Assembly (NCBI GenBank): GCA_028290345.1
Contig: JAQGKB010000071.1
Coordinates: 1-14,422, forward strand
Source of the DNA: Hyphomicrobiales bacterium
Lineage (GTDB): Bacteria > Pseudomonadota > Alphaproteobacteria > Rhizobiales > Devosiaceae
Reading direction: 5' to 3'
Length of the DNA stretch: 14,422 nucleotides
Shown here one piece after another: positions 1 to 7,124 of this stretch. A program made the translations under genes and the position numbers. The notes under the pieces are model-generated. The model was given only the letters and a program-made list of their open reading frames with translations, did no database searches and was not told the origin of the DNA. Within the stretch, counting starts at the first letter, position 1, and each line of letters begins with the position of its first letter.

Positions 1-970
1 CCTGGACCCGGGCATCCTTGATGCCGCCATCGAAGAGGTTCCACTTCATGACGACGCGACCCGAAAGGTCGGTCGTCCCGCCGTAGGCGCCGCCGACATC
101 GACCCCGGTGTTGGCACGCGCTTCCAGCGACACCTTGGGGCCAAGCCCGCTCGCCGACTGCGCCACGACGGCCGCGGCCGCATCGATATCGGCGGCTGCG
201 ATCAAGACGCGCGGATTGGTGCGGCGGCCAGAGGCGATCGCCTGGGCCAGGCTCTTGGGCAGCGCCTTGCCGATACGGCCGGGCAGGGACGGCGACGTGA
301 TCGGAAGGCCGACATCCTTGTAGAAGTCGATCTTGGACGATTCGAGCTGTTCCTTGGCCTCGGCAACGCGGGCTCGCGCGGCGTTGAGCCGCTCCTGCGC
401 CTGCTGCCGGTCGGCTTCAGTCAACTGGCCATTGCCGATCGTCGCAGCGACGTTTTTCAGCGTTGCCTGGTGGAAGGTCACGTTCTGCTGGCTCAGATCG
501 ATGATCCGCTGCTGCAGGATAATCTCGAAATATTCGCGGGAGATCTGCAGGGCGATGAACTCGCTGCGTTCCAGCACGCGGAACGAGGCGCCATCGACGC
601 GGGCCGCCTGCCGGTTGGCCTCGGACTGCCGGAAACCGCCGTCGAGGATATCGTAGGTCGCGACCAGTCCGACTTGCGACGGATAGAGCGGGTTTCTGTC
701 GAGGCCAGCGGCGCGGCTGCTCGGGCTGCTCAGCGATTCGGCGCCGGTCGAGGCTTCGAAATCGAGCTTCGGCAGATAGAGCCCCAGCGCCTGCTTCAGT
801 TCGAATTCGGTAGCGTGGCGGTTTTCGATCGCCTGGCCGATTTCGGGGTTGGATTCCACGGCAATCTTGGTTGCATCGATCAGAGACATCGCCGCAGCCT
901 GGTTCGCGCCGGAAAACAGCGCCACAGAAACTGCGGAGGTCAGCAAGGCCAGTCGCAAACTATTCAACAT
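1..970 (-). CDS. TolC-family outer membrane efflux/type I secretion protein (C-terminus off left edge)
   Basis: The reading frame is open from ATG at 970 to the left edge: 323 codons are visible and the C-terminus is missing. The N-terminus is a Sec signal peptide (MLNSLRLALLTSAVSVALFS, cleaved near AAA-M). The sequence then looks like a TolC/TIGR01844-type outer membrane channel: long amphipathic alpha-helical stretches rich in Q, A and E, a YDILDGG turn near residue 85, and its repeat counterpart WNLFDGG near residue 317, the internal duplication typical of TolC. Such proteins form the outer membrane duct for type I secretion or RND efflux. A Shine-Dalgarno-like GAGGG sits just before the ATG. 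The small secreted gene ends 35 nt upstream on the same strand, so the two are probably co-transcribed. The cognate inner-membrane partner is not in the window, so the substrate is unknown. Confidence 0.9.
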   Translation of the reverse strand, partial: MLNSLRLALLTSAVSVALFSGANQAAAMSLIDATKIAVESNPEIGQAIENRHATEFELKQALGLYLPKLDFEASTGAESLSSPSSRAAGLDRNPLYPSQVGLVATYDILDGGFRQSEANRQAARVDGASFRVLERSEFIALQISREYFEIILQQRIIDLSQQNVTFHQATLKNVAATIGNGQLTEADRQQAQERLNAARARVAEAKEQLESSKIDFYKDVGLPITSPSLPGRIGKALPKSLAQAIASGRRTNPRVLIAAADIDAAAAVVAQSASGLGPKVSLEARANTGVDVGGAYGGTTDLSGRVVMKWNLFDGGIKDARVQ

Positions 971-1005
971 CTTACCCTCAGAACAAAGTTTGAGCGCGCG
1001 CAAGC

Positions 1006-1356
1006 TCAGCGAAGTGTCGTCAGACGATTGTAGGAACAATCGCATTTTTGGACTGATTCTTTGTCCACTGTACCAGAGCGAAGATAACCGAGGGCCTTGC
1101 CGCAGGCGAACTTGGTTTCAGAAGCCCAGACGAATGCCGGGCCAGCAGAGTCGATGACAGCACTGTTCTTCAATTCAGCACTGGCCGCGTCGTAGTACTG
1201 ATGAACCGTCAGCTTGACGGTCTGGCTGGGGAGTTGTGGCAGTGTCGACTGCGAGGCGAATTGGCAGCTGCCGACGTTGAGATCGCCAGCAAGGGCCTGC
1301 CCGGAAACCGCAGCGACGAGCAATGCAACGGCTGCGAACTGCAGTACTGTTTTCAT
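1006..1356 (-). CDS. Small secreted protein with four cysteines, upstream of tolC-like gene
   Basis: A 116-residue ORF that I do not recognise as a named family. It starts with a clear Sec signal peptide (MKTVLQFAAVALLVAAVSGQ, cleaved after ALA near residue 23). The mature part is about 93 residues with four cysteines (GSC, FAC and a C-x-C pair in KCDC near the C-terminus), consistent with two disulfides in the periplasm. The start at 1356 is preceded by a G-rich CCGGGGGG tract that can serve as ribosome-binding site. It ends 35 nt before the TolC-like start, so an operon is likely and an envelope role is inferred from that alone. The signal peptide and the spacing argue that it is real; the function is unknown. 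Confidence 0.7.
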   Translation of the reverse strand: MKTVLQFAAVALLVAAVSGQALAGDLNVGSCQFASQSTLPQLPSQTVKLTVHQYYDAASAELKNSAVIDSAGPAFVWASETKFACGKALGYLRSGTVDKESVQKCDCSYNRLTTLR

Positions 1357-1697
1357 TATTGCCCCCCGGCACTTAAAATTGCAGACAATACGTACATTAC
1401 TGTAGTGACGACGCCAACCGAGATAGAAACCGGCGGCCTGCCAATCCAGAAGTTTTTCTCTGTTTTACCAAAAATGTCACACCCTTCAAAACCAAGAGTT
1501 TGAAGCAATGTCAATGCTCAAGGGCAGAGTATTCGGCAGTTTTCGGCCCGGCGGCAGCTTGCGCAATTGTTTTTCGGCAGAGGCATAACAGAAGATGCAG
1601 TGCCTCGCGCCGTGTTAACCAAATAAGCGATGACCGGAACGGGTAGGTCGCCATTCCCTCCGCGGAATGACGGCCTGGTAAGGACTCGCCGGCCCTG
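1357..1697. other. Intergenic region between lacI 3' end and small secreted gene
   Basis: These 341 bases contain no convincing gene. The half next to the secreted-protein gene (about 1360-1500) is clearly more AT-rich than the surroundings and holds the best promoter candidate. Near the lacI end there is a short perfect inverted repeat, CATTCC (1652-1657) and GGAATG (1664-1669), with a six-base loop and no T-run. It could be a weak transcript end for the sugar operon or a remnant of a dispersed palindrome. Confidence 0.5.
1462..1489 (-). promoter_or_regulatory. Candidate sigma70-type promoter for the secreted protein/tolC unit
   Basis: Reading the minus strand, TTGAAG (1484-1489) and TAAAAC (1462-1467) are separated by 16 nt, each matching four of six consensus positions. 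They lie in an AT-rich patch about 105 nt upstream of the start at 1356. Matches of this quality occur by chance, so this is tentative. Confidence 0.28.
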
Positions 1698-2783
1698 TCA
1701 CACCGACTGGCGTTCCACCAGTTGGCCCTCGACCTTGATCTGCGTCGGCCGGCGCATCGGGCGGGCCGCCTGGTCGATGAGATATTCGGCCGCGACGGCG
1801 CCCATTTCGGTATGCGGCAGCACCACCGTGGTCAGTGGCGGGTGCATGTATTGCGCGATCTCGCGATCGTCATACCCTATCACCGCGACATCACGAGGAA
1901 TGCTGAAGCCCATTTCCTTCAGCGCCTCGTAGCACCCCATAGCCATCAAATCGTTGCCGCAAAAGATCGCAGTGGGCGCCGAGGCCAGCGCCATCAGCGC
2001 CCGCGTCTGCTCATAGCCGGCCGATGGCTCCCAATTGCCGCTGCGCACCAGGTCGGCATCGAAGTGGAGATCGGCTGTGGCCAGCGCCTGGCGATAGCCC
2101 TTCAGCCGGTCGCGCGAGGCTTCCATGCCCGCCTCACCATTGATGAAGCCGATGCGCCGGTGCCCGGCGGCCGCCAGCCGGGCGGTCGCGGTGTGGCCGC
2201 CAACCACTTCCGCCGGCACCACCGATGGCAGCGAACGGTCCGCCAGATAGCAGTTGAGCAACACCGTGGGGATGCCGCCCGGGAACGGCGGCGGTTCCAC
2301 CCGCCGCGTATTGATGGTGCCATAGATCAGTCCGATCAGCTTCTGGCCCTGCATCTGGCGCAACACCGCCTGCTCGATATCGGCATCGCCACGCGTCGCC
2401 GCGGCGGCGATGGTGATGCCGTGCTCCCAGGCCTTTTCCCGCGCCCCGTCGAGCGCCAGCGCCATCCACGGATCGGTGGACATTTCGTCGACGATGAAGC
2501 CGATCATGCCCGGCGTCACGCCGTTATCGCTTGCGCCGCCGCGGCGGCGCACCACGGTATAGTCGAGTTTTCGCGCCGCCTCGAGCACGCGGCGGCGGGT
2601 GTCGGCCGAAAGCCGTGCCCCCTTCGCTTCGTTGAGCACCAGCGACACAGTGGTCTGGGAAACCCCGGCCGCCAGCGCCACCTCGGTCATGGTGGAACGG
2701 CGCGTCGGCGCCGGAGGCTCGGCCGTTGCGGTATCGTGCGCGGCCTCGAATTCGGCGTCCTTGGCTGGATGCGGTTCGTCCAT
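1698..2783 (-). CDS. LacI-family transcriptional repressor of the sugar ABC operon
   Basis: A 361-residue LacI/GalR-family regulator. A non-conserved N-terminal extension of about 30 residues precedes the DNA-binding domain. The helix-turn-helix covers about residues 32-55 (MTEVALAAGVSQTTVSLVLN), followed by the hinge-helix region (RRRVLEAARKLDY). From about residue 90 to the end lies a periplasmic-binding-protein-like effector domain, with family motifs such as FCGNDLMAMG and VIGYDD and the usual C-terminal VERQS. It is the last gene of the sugar operon: its start at 2783 is 11 nt after the permease stop, with only a weak SD, so translational coupling is likely. An internal ATG at codon 32 would give the usual LacI length and cannot be excluded. 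By context it represses this operon and responds to the imported sugar. The gene is complete and the family assignment secure; the effector is unknown. Confidence 0.93.
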   Translation of the reverse strand: MDEPHPAKDAEFEAAHDTATAEPPAPTRRSTMTEVALAAGVSQTTVSLVLNEAKGARLSADTRRRVLEAARKLDYTVVRRRGGASDNGVTPGMIGFIVDEMSTDPWMALALDGAREKAWEHGITIAAAATRGDADIEQAVLRQMQGQKLIGLIYGTINTRRVEPPPFPGGIPTVLLNCYLADRSLPSVVPAEVVGGHTATARLAAAGHRRIGFINGEAGMEASRDRLKGYRQALATADLHFDADLVRSGNWEPSAGYEQTRALMALASAPTAIFCGNDLMAMGCYEALKEMGFSIPRDVAVIGYDDREIAQYMHPPLTTVVLPHTEMGAVAAEYLIDQAARPMRRPTQIKVEGQLVERQSV

Positions 2784-2794
2784 AGCCTATTGGA

Positions 2795-3793
2795 TCACTC
2801 GGCCGGCTGCTGTTTTGGCGCATTGGCGCGCGCCGCCTCGATGGTGCGGCGCCGTTCTCGGAAACTGCCCCATTGCTGGTCGACGAGCACGCCGATCAGG
2901 ATGACGCCGCCCATGACTGCGAAATTCAACGATGAGGGGATGCCGAGCAGGTTCACGAGATTCTGGAGTTCCTGCAGGAGAATGGTGCCGAGGATGACGC
3001 CGATGATCGAGCCTTCGCCGCCCCGCAGGGAGAAGCCGCCAAGCACTGCCGCGGCGATCGCGTAGAGTTCGTAGAAGTTACCATGGCTCGCCGGGGAAAT
3101 CGAGCGCGTGTACATGGCGAAAAAGATCGCCGAAACAGCCGTCAGCACGCCGCAGATGACATAGGCGGCGACAACCACCTGCCCGGTGCGGATGCCGGAA
3201 AAGCGCGCCGCCTCCTCGTTCTTGCCGACCGCATAGAGATAACGGCCAAAGACCGAGCGGTGCAGCACAACCCACATGGCGATGGCAACGATCGCCATGG
3301 CGATGAAGGAATGCGGCACCCCAAGCGTGCGTCCGGCGGTGAGAAATTCGAGGTCGGGAAAATTCTGCCCGAAGGCAAAGCCCGCTGTCGCGTCGCGCGT
3401 ATAGAAGCGCGCCACGCCGCGGTAGATCAGCAAGCCGCAGAGCGTGACCACGAAAGGCTGCATGCGCAGCCGGGTGATCAGCAGCCCGTGCACGAGGCCG
3501 ATGGCGATGCCCAGCACCAGCATCAGCAGCGCGGCGATGGGCCACGGCACGTTCTGGTTGGCGATCAGATCGACGAACAGCACCCCGACCAGGGCAATGA
3601 CCGACCCCACCGACAGCTCGATGCCGCCGGTGATGATGACGAAGGCCTGGCCGATCGCCGAAAGCCCGAACAGGCCCACGAGGTTGGAGGTATTGGAAAT
3701 GTTGATCGGCAACAGGAAGCGCGGATTGATGATCGCCACCACCGCCCCCACCACGAGGATCAGAATGAGGAGCCCGAGATCTTTCTTGTTCAT
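2795..3793 (-). CDS. CUT2 (ribose-type) sugar ABC transporter permease
   Basis: A 332-residue, very hydrophobic RbsC-type permease (BPD_transp_2 family), with about eight to ten membrane segments beginning at once with LGLLILILVVGAVVAI. Family landmarks are ITGGIELSVGSVIAL, the cytoplasmic coupling loop YAVGKNEEAARFSGI around residue 190, and EGSIIGVILGTILL near the C-terminus. It forms the homodimeric channel energised by the RbsA-like ATPase encoded upstream. The ATG at 3793 has a modest SD-like GGGA eight bases away. It is separated from the ATPase gene by 391 nt of repeat elements, unusual inside a tight ABC operon. The protein starts very close to its first membrane helix, so a few original N-terminal residues may have been lost. 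Confidence 0.94.
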   Translation of the reverse strand: MNKKDLGLLILILVVGAVVAIINPRFLLPINISNTSNLVGLFGLSAIGQAFVIITGGIELSVGSVIALVGVLFVDLIANQNVPWPIAALLMLVLGIAIGLVHGLLITRLRMQPFVVTLCGLLIYRGVARFYTRDATAGFAFGQNFPDLEFLTAGRTLGVPHSFIAMAIVAIAMWVVLHRSVFGRYLYAVGKNEEAARFSGIRTGQVVVAAYVICGVLTAVSAIFFAMYTRSISPASHGNFYELYAIAAAVLGGFSLRGGEGSIIGVILGTILLQELQNLVNLLGIPSSLNFAVMGGVILIGVLVDQQWGSFRERRRTIEAARANAPKQQPAE

Positions 3794-3856
3794 GGATTTG
3801 GTCCCAGCTTGTGCGTTTCCGCTCCAATGACGGCGCCGGCTAAGGGCCGTCCGGCT

Positions 3857-3943
3857 CCGTCATTGCCCGGTTTATCCGGGCAATCCAGGGCAGCGCTCTC
3901 GGCGGGGAAGTCTGGATTACCCGGATAAACCGGGTAATGACGG
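3857..3943. repeat. Inverted repeat element A (31-nt arms)
   Basis: Left arm 3857-3887 and right arm 3913-3943 are reverse complements with 29 of 31 positions matching, around a 25-nt centre. Each arm itself contains a hairpin, CCCGG-TTTAT-CCGGG on the left and its mirror on the right. The arm has the form GTCATTGCCCGG...CCGGGCAATCC, which I recall as a type of dispersed palindrome common in alphaproteobacterial genomes. It lies in the ATPase-permease spacer and can fold in the operon mRNA. Confidence 0.85.
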
Positions 3944-3992
3944 TTTCGATTGATGTGGTGGTGGCGGCCGGAGGCAGGTCTTGCGTTCCCCG

Positions 3993-4037
3993 CCCTCGTG
4001 GTTCGAGGGTCGCTCCGCTCCCACCTCACCATGAGGG
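3993..4037. repeat. Palindromic element B (CCTCGTGGTTCGAGG...ACCATGAGG type)
   Basis: The ends CCCTCGTGGT and ACCATGAGGG are reverse complements at nine of ten positions and enclose a GC-rich stretch with short internal pairing. The pattern resembles a palindromic intergenic repeat that I recall from many rhizobial genomes. It lies between elements A and C in the same spacer. Family membership is from memory, not a search. Confidence 0.6.
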
Positions 4038-4047
4038 CTCTCAAGGT

Positions 4048-4163
4048 CCCCCTCCCCAACCCTCCCCACAAGGGGGAGGGTGCTGGGCTGAGTTCGGGGC
4101 ACGGGGAGGTGCAAAACACGCCGGCCGGCACCCTCCCCCTTGTGGGGAGGGTCGGGGAGGGGG
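4048..4163. repeat. Inverted repeat element C (36-nt CT/GA-rich arms)
   Basis: Left arm 4048-4083 and right arm 4128-4163 are reverse complements with a single mismatch in 36 positions (A at 4059 against G in the reversed right arm). Each arm also folds on itself as CCCTCCCC-acaag-GGGGAGGG. The centre is 44 nt. The right arm ends 21 nt before the end of the ATPase gene. It encodes nothing credible; translated, it gives the PSPLWGG-type peptides often mis-annotated from such repeats. It appears to be a non-coding mobile or structural element. Confidence 0.9.
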
Positions 4164-4184
4164 TGGCCGCAAACACAGACTCGC

Positions 4185-5786
4185 TCATCCCACTCGCTCC
4201 CCCAAAACCTTGCCCACCGCCAGCAACAGCACATTCTCTTCGGTGAACTGCTCCTGCTCCAGAATCCCCGAAATCCGGCCTTCGTGCATCACGGCGATGC
4301 GGTCGGAGACGCCGATGACTTCTTCCATGTCGCTGGAGATCATCAGCACGGCGACGCCGGCATCGGCCAGCGCCCGCATGAGCTTGTAGATTTCGGCCTT
4401 GGCGCCGATATCGATGCCGCGGGTCGGCTCGTCCAGGATGATGACTTTTGGCGCCATCGCCAGCCATTTGCCCAGCACTACCTTCTGCTGGTTGCCGCCC
4501 GAGAGCGAGCCGGTGCGGGTGGTGAGCAGGGGCGCTTTGATGTCGAGATTGCTGCGCTGCGTCGCGGCGGTCTTCGCTTCCGCGCTGCGCGATACCATGA
4601 AGCTGTGCGCGTGCGCCGGCAGGTTGGGCAGCGAGATGTTTTCGAGGATTGGCAGGTCGAGCAAGATGCCCTCGCCCTTGCGATCCTCCGGCACGAGGAA
4701 AATGCCGCGCTTGACCGCCGCCGCGGCGTGCGTCGGCCTGAATCGGGAGCCGTCGAGTTCGAAATGCCCGCCATAGATCGGATCGATGCCGAACATCGCC
4801 CGCGCCAACTCGGTCCGGCCGGAACCCACGAGGCCCGCGAGGCCAAGAATCTCGCCCCTGCGCAGGTCGAGGTTCACCATGTGGCCGGGATAGGTGCCGG
4901 TGCGCACCTGCTTTGCCGACAAGATCACCGCGCCCGGCTGGCGCCCAGCGCCTCGCTCCTGCACCCTGAGTTCGCGGCCGATCATCAGCTTGACCATTCG
5001 GTCATGCTCGATCTCGGCCTTGCCCAGCGACCCGGCGAGCAGGCCATCGCGCAGGATGATCACCCGGTCGGCGGCGCGCTCGACTTCGTTCAGCCGGTGC
5101 GAAATGAAGATGACGCTGATGCCTTCGCGCTTCAGGCCGGCGATGACGTCGAGCAGCTTGTCGGTTTCGGCGACTGGCAGGCTGGAGGTCGGCTCGTCCA
5201 GAATCACCAGCCGGGCGCCGACCGACAGCGCCTTGGCGATCTCGACCATCTGGCGCTGCGCCAGCGACAGGCCGGCAACCCGTGACGCCGGGGTGAAATT
5301 GGCGCCGACCCGCTGCAGCAGCGGCGCCACCATCGCATGCTGGCGCTCCTCGTCGACCAGCCGCAGCCAGCCGCCCTTGCGCGGCTCGCGGCCGATATAG
5401 ACGTTGGCAGCGACATCGAGATTGTCGAAGAGATTGAGCTCCTGGTGCACGAAGGCGATGCCGGCGGCAATGCTTTCGGCCACTGTCAGCGCCGGGCGCG
5501 GCACCCCGTCTATGGTGATCGTCCCCTGGTCGGGCGCAACGATCCCGCCGAGGATCTTCATCAGCGTCGATTTGCCGGCGCCATTCTCGCCGACAAGGCC
5601 GATCACCTCGCCGGGCGTCACGGACATGGAAAAGCCGCTGAGCGCCACGACGCCGGGATAGCTCTTGCGCACCCCGTCAAGCGTCAGGAACGGCTCGGCG
5701 GGCGCTGTGGCCGCAGCCCGCAAGGCTGCGCCTTGCAGGGTCATCTGGGCATGAGCCGGCGAATTGGGAGAGACAAATTGCGACAT
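4185..5786 (-). CDS. CUT2 (ribose-type) sugar ABC transporter ATP-binding protein, double-domain
   Basis: A 533-residue RbsA/MglA-like protein with two fused ATPase domains that energises the permease at the inner face of the membrane. Domain 1: Walker A GENGAGKS (66-73), signature LSLAQ (173-177), Walker B VILDEP (194-199), H-loop H230. Domain 2: degenerate P-loop GLVGSGRT (318-325; Arg replaces the usual Lys, as is normal in this family), signature LSGGN (428-432), Walker B VIILDEP (449-455 region). Usual family length is about 500; the extra residues form a non-conserved N-terminal tail of about 33 residues. Start 5786 has only a weak SD; an internal ATG at codon 15 is possible. It lies 65 nt after the binding-protein gene, separated by a stable hairpin. 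Its TGA stop overlaps an ATG (ATGA at 4185-4188), a possible relic of a coupled start. Confidence 0.95.
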   Translation of the reverse strand: MSQFVSPNSPAHAQMTLQGAALRAAATAPAEPFLTLDGVRKSYPGVVALSGFSMSVTPGEVIGLVGENGAGKSTLMKILGGIVAPDQGTITIDGVPRPALTVAESIAAGIAFVHQELNLFDNLDVAANVYIGREPRKGGWLRLVDEERQHAMVAPLLQRVGANFTPASRVAGLSLAQRQMVEIAKALSVGARLVILDEPTSSLPVAETDKLLDVIAGLKREGISVIFISHRLNEVERAADRVIILRDGLLAGSLGKAEIEHDRMVKLMIGRELRVQERGAGRQPGAVILSAKQVRTGTYPGHMVNLDLRRGEILGLAGLVGSGRTELARAMFGIDPIYGGHFELDGSRFRPTHAAAAVKRGIFLVPEDRKGEGILLDLPILENISLPNLPAHAHSFMVSRSAEAKTAATQRSNLDIKAPLLTTRTGSLSGGNQQKVVLGKWLAMAPKVIILDEPTRGIDIGAKAEIYKLMRALADAGVAVLMISSDMEEVIGVSDRIAVMHEGRISGILEQEQFTEENVLLLAVGKVLGERVG

Positions 5787-5816
5787 CAGTTCGAACCCGC
5801 AGGATCATCGGACGGT

Positions 5817-5840
5817 CCGGCTCCCGAAGCTGGGAGCCGG
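5817..5840 (-). promoter_or_regulatory. Intercistronic hairpin between binding-protein and ATPase genes
   Basis: CCGGCTCCC (5817-5825) and GGGAGCCGG (5832-5840) form a perfect 9-bp stem with a six-base loop. An outer pairing CGAACC (5792-5797) with GGTTCG (5844-5849) can extend it. No T-run follows on the minus strand, so it is probably not a terminator. In ABC operons such hairpins after the binding-protein gene commonly protect the upstream message from 3' decay and give an excess of binding protein; that role is inferred here. Confidence 0.65.
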
Positions 5841-5851
5841 GCCGGTTCGGG

Positions 5852-6814
5852 TTATTTGCCGGACATGGCCTTCAGATTGGCCGCGTAGGTATCGACATCG
5901 GCCTTGCCGATGATCTTGGTCGGCACGATGATCAGCCCATTGGCCGGCACGCCGGATTTGTCGCCCTTGAGATAGGCGGCCATCAGCTTGAAACCCTGAT
6001 AGGCCCATTCGAATGGCTGCTGCACCACGGTTGCGGCGATGGTGCCTTCCTTGACGCCGCCCAGCGTGATCGGATCGTCGTCAAAACCGATGACGGTGAT
6101 CTGGCCGAGTTTTCCCGCATCGCGCAGCGCTTCATAGATGCGCGGCGTGTTGTAGGAATAGAAGCCGACCATGCAGGTCACATCGGGGTTGGCGACCAGC
6201 GCATCCTCGACGTTCTTCTTGGCACGGGCCTGGTCGATATCGTCGCCGCGCACGTCGGTCATCACGATCTTGGTGCCCTTGAGGCCATCGTTGAAGCCCT
6301 GGATGCGCTCCTTGGCGTTATCGGCACCGAGTAGCCCGACAAAGCCCATGCACTTGCCGCCGTTCGGCATCGCCGTCTTGGCGATCTCGGCCGCCTGCGT
6401 GCCGGCATCGACGTTGGACGAGCCGATATAGGCCACGCGCTTGGTCTGCGGCGCGTCGCTATCGGTGGTGAACAGCGCCGTCTGGGATGCGATCTTGTTC
6501 AGCCCGTCCGTCGAAGTTTTTGGGTCGACGGCCGAAACCATGATCCCCTTGACCCCGGCGGTGACCAGGTCGTCCATCAGCCGCTGCTGGATGGCGACCG
6601 ACGATTGCTCGGGATATTTGAGTTCGAGACTGTAATCGGGCAGTTCGCCTTGTGCCTTCTTCATGCCGGCCTCGGCCGCCTTCCAGAAATCGGAAGCGCC
6701 GTTGACCACGAAGGCGAGGGTGGGCTTGTCTTGAGCGAGCGCTGGAGCCATCGCCGCGGAGCCGAGCATCAGGCCGGCCGCAAGCATGGCAGCGAATTTC
6801 ACTGCAGATTTCAT
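5852..6814 (-). CDS. Periplasmic sugar-binding protein of CUT2 ABC transporter
   Basis: A 320-residue RbsB-like protein (Peripla_BP_4 family). The signal peptide MKSAVKFAAMLAAGLMLGSA is followed by AMAPALA, with cleavage near residue 27; there is no lipobox. The mature protein has the expected landmarks: an N-terminal FVVNGASDFW ligand-site segment, GIMVSAVDPK, and VIGFDDDP in the C-terminal lobe. It captures the sugar in the periplasm and delivers it to the permease. The ATG at 6814 is preferred over the in-frame TTG at 6817 because GGGAGG lies six bases before the ATG and only three before the TTG. It is the first gene of the operon. The ligand is probably a pentose, hexose or polyol, but cannot be assigned by eye. 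Confidence 0.94.
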   Translation of the reverse strand: MKSAVKFAAMLAAGLMLGSAAMAPALAQDKPTLAFVVNGASDFWKAAEAGMKKAQGELPDYSLELKYPEQSSVAIQQRLMDDLVTAGVKGIMVSAVDPKTSTDGLNKIASQTALFTTDSDAPQTKRVAYIGSSNVDAGTQAAEIAKTAMPNGGKCMGFVGLLGADNAKERIQGFNDGLKGTKIVMTDVRGDDIDQARAKKNVEDALVANPDVTCMVGFYSYNTPRIYEALRDAGKLGQITVIGFDDDPITLGGVKEGTIAATVVQQPFEWAYQGFKLMAAYLKGDKSGVPANGLIIVPTKIIGKADVDTYAANLKAMSGK

Positions 6815-6888
6815 CAATTTCCTCCCGTTGGACTCCGCTGCTGTCGGCGGAGCCGGACATTGCGACAGTCGGCAGCCGAGAAATTCAT
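6814..6888 (-). CDS. Possible 24-residue leader peptide overlapping the binding-protein start
   Basis: On the minus strand an ATG at 6888 follows a very strong purine tract, GAGGAGGAGG, and opens a 24-codon frame with no internal stop (begins MNFSAADCRNV, ends SPTGGN). Its TGA (6814-6816) overlaps the ATG of the binding-protein gene as TGATG, the arrangement seen in translational coupling. The binding protein's own SD lies inside this frame. The coding stretch also holds an inverted repeat, CTGTCG/CGACAG (6841-6846, 6863-6868). The peptide is rich in Arg and Gln and has no family resemblance. The ORF is short and could be chance. Confidence 0.35.
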   Translation of the reverse strand: MNFSAADCRNVRLRRQQRSPTGGN

Positions 6889-6925
6889 CCTCCTCCTCAG
6901 GAGTCTCCCCGTTCCGGGAAGCCGA

Positions 6926-6953
6926 TTTCTACGCGCTGCCAAGCAATGGTTAA
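6926..6953 (-). promoter_or_regulatory. Candidate promoter of the sugar ABC operon
   Basis: On the minus strand TTAACC (6948-6953) and TAGAAA (6926-6931) are spaced 16 nt apart, each matching four of six positions of the sigma70 consensus. They would give a leader of roughly 100 nt that includes the possible leader peptide. It lies next to an AT-rich palindrome that could be the repressor site. Confidence 0.3.
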
Positions 6954-6961
6954 CTCAGATG

Positions 6962-6971
6962 CTAATATTAG
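6962..6971. promoter_or_regulatory. AT-rich palindrome CTAATATTAG, candidate operator
   Basis: A perfect 10-bp dyad in otherwise GC-rich DNA, about nine bases upstream of the candidate -35 of the sugar operon. LacI-family proteins bind dyads of this size, but most have a central CG and this one does not, so operator function is speculative. The rest of the 310-base region between the divergent genes shows only the leader ORF and promoter-like hexamers. Confidence 0.25.
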
Positions 6972-7032
6972 TAAACACCGCAAGTATCGGACTGCCGCGC
7001 GGCCAGCGACAGTCGGTCACAACGCAACGGCA

Positions 7033-7062
7033 TCGACGGCTTTGCAGCCTGCGCATTATACT
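7033..7062 (+). promoter_or_regulatory. Candidate promoter of the BA14K-like gene
   Basis: TCGACG (7033-7038) and TATACT (7057-7062) are spaced 18 nt apart, matching four and five of six sigma70 positions. The predicted leader before the ATG at 7125 is about 55 nt. Confidence 0.4.
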
Positions 7063-7124
7063 CGTTTGAATTCATTGGGATTACCGTCGTTGCATTGCAA
7101 CGCAGAGGCCAGAAGGGTCACAGG

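Noticed and set aside
1722..3065. A 447-codon plus-strand ORF opposite the lacI gene and the permease 3' end
   Set aside because: It is antisense to two clearly homologous genes. Its translation is rich in Arg, His and Gly with no domain pattern, the usual shadow of high-GC codon bias.
3857..4163. Repeat cluster considered as a CRISPR array or insertion sequence
   Set aside because: The units are inverted, mutually different and not regularly spaced; there is no transposase or terminal target duplication visible.
3790..4467. A 225-codon minus-strand ORF through the ATPase-permease spacer
   Set aside because: It is a translation of the repeat elements (PSPLWGG-type peptide) plus a shadow of the ATPase gene; no homology or coding character.
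6818..7124. Riboswitch or structured RNA upstream of the sugar operon
   Set aside because: No recognisable riboswitch core; only short inverted repeats and the possible leader ORF were seen.
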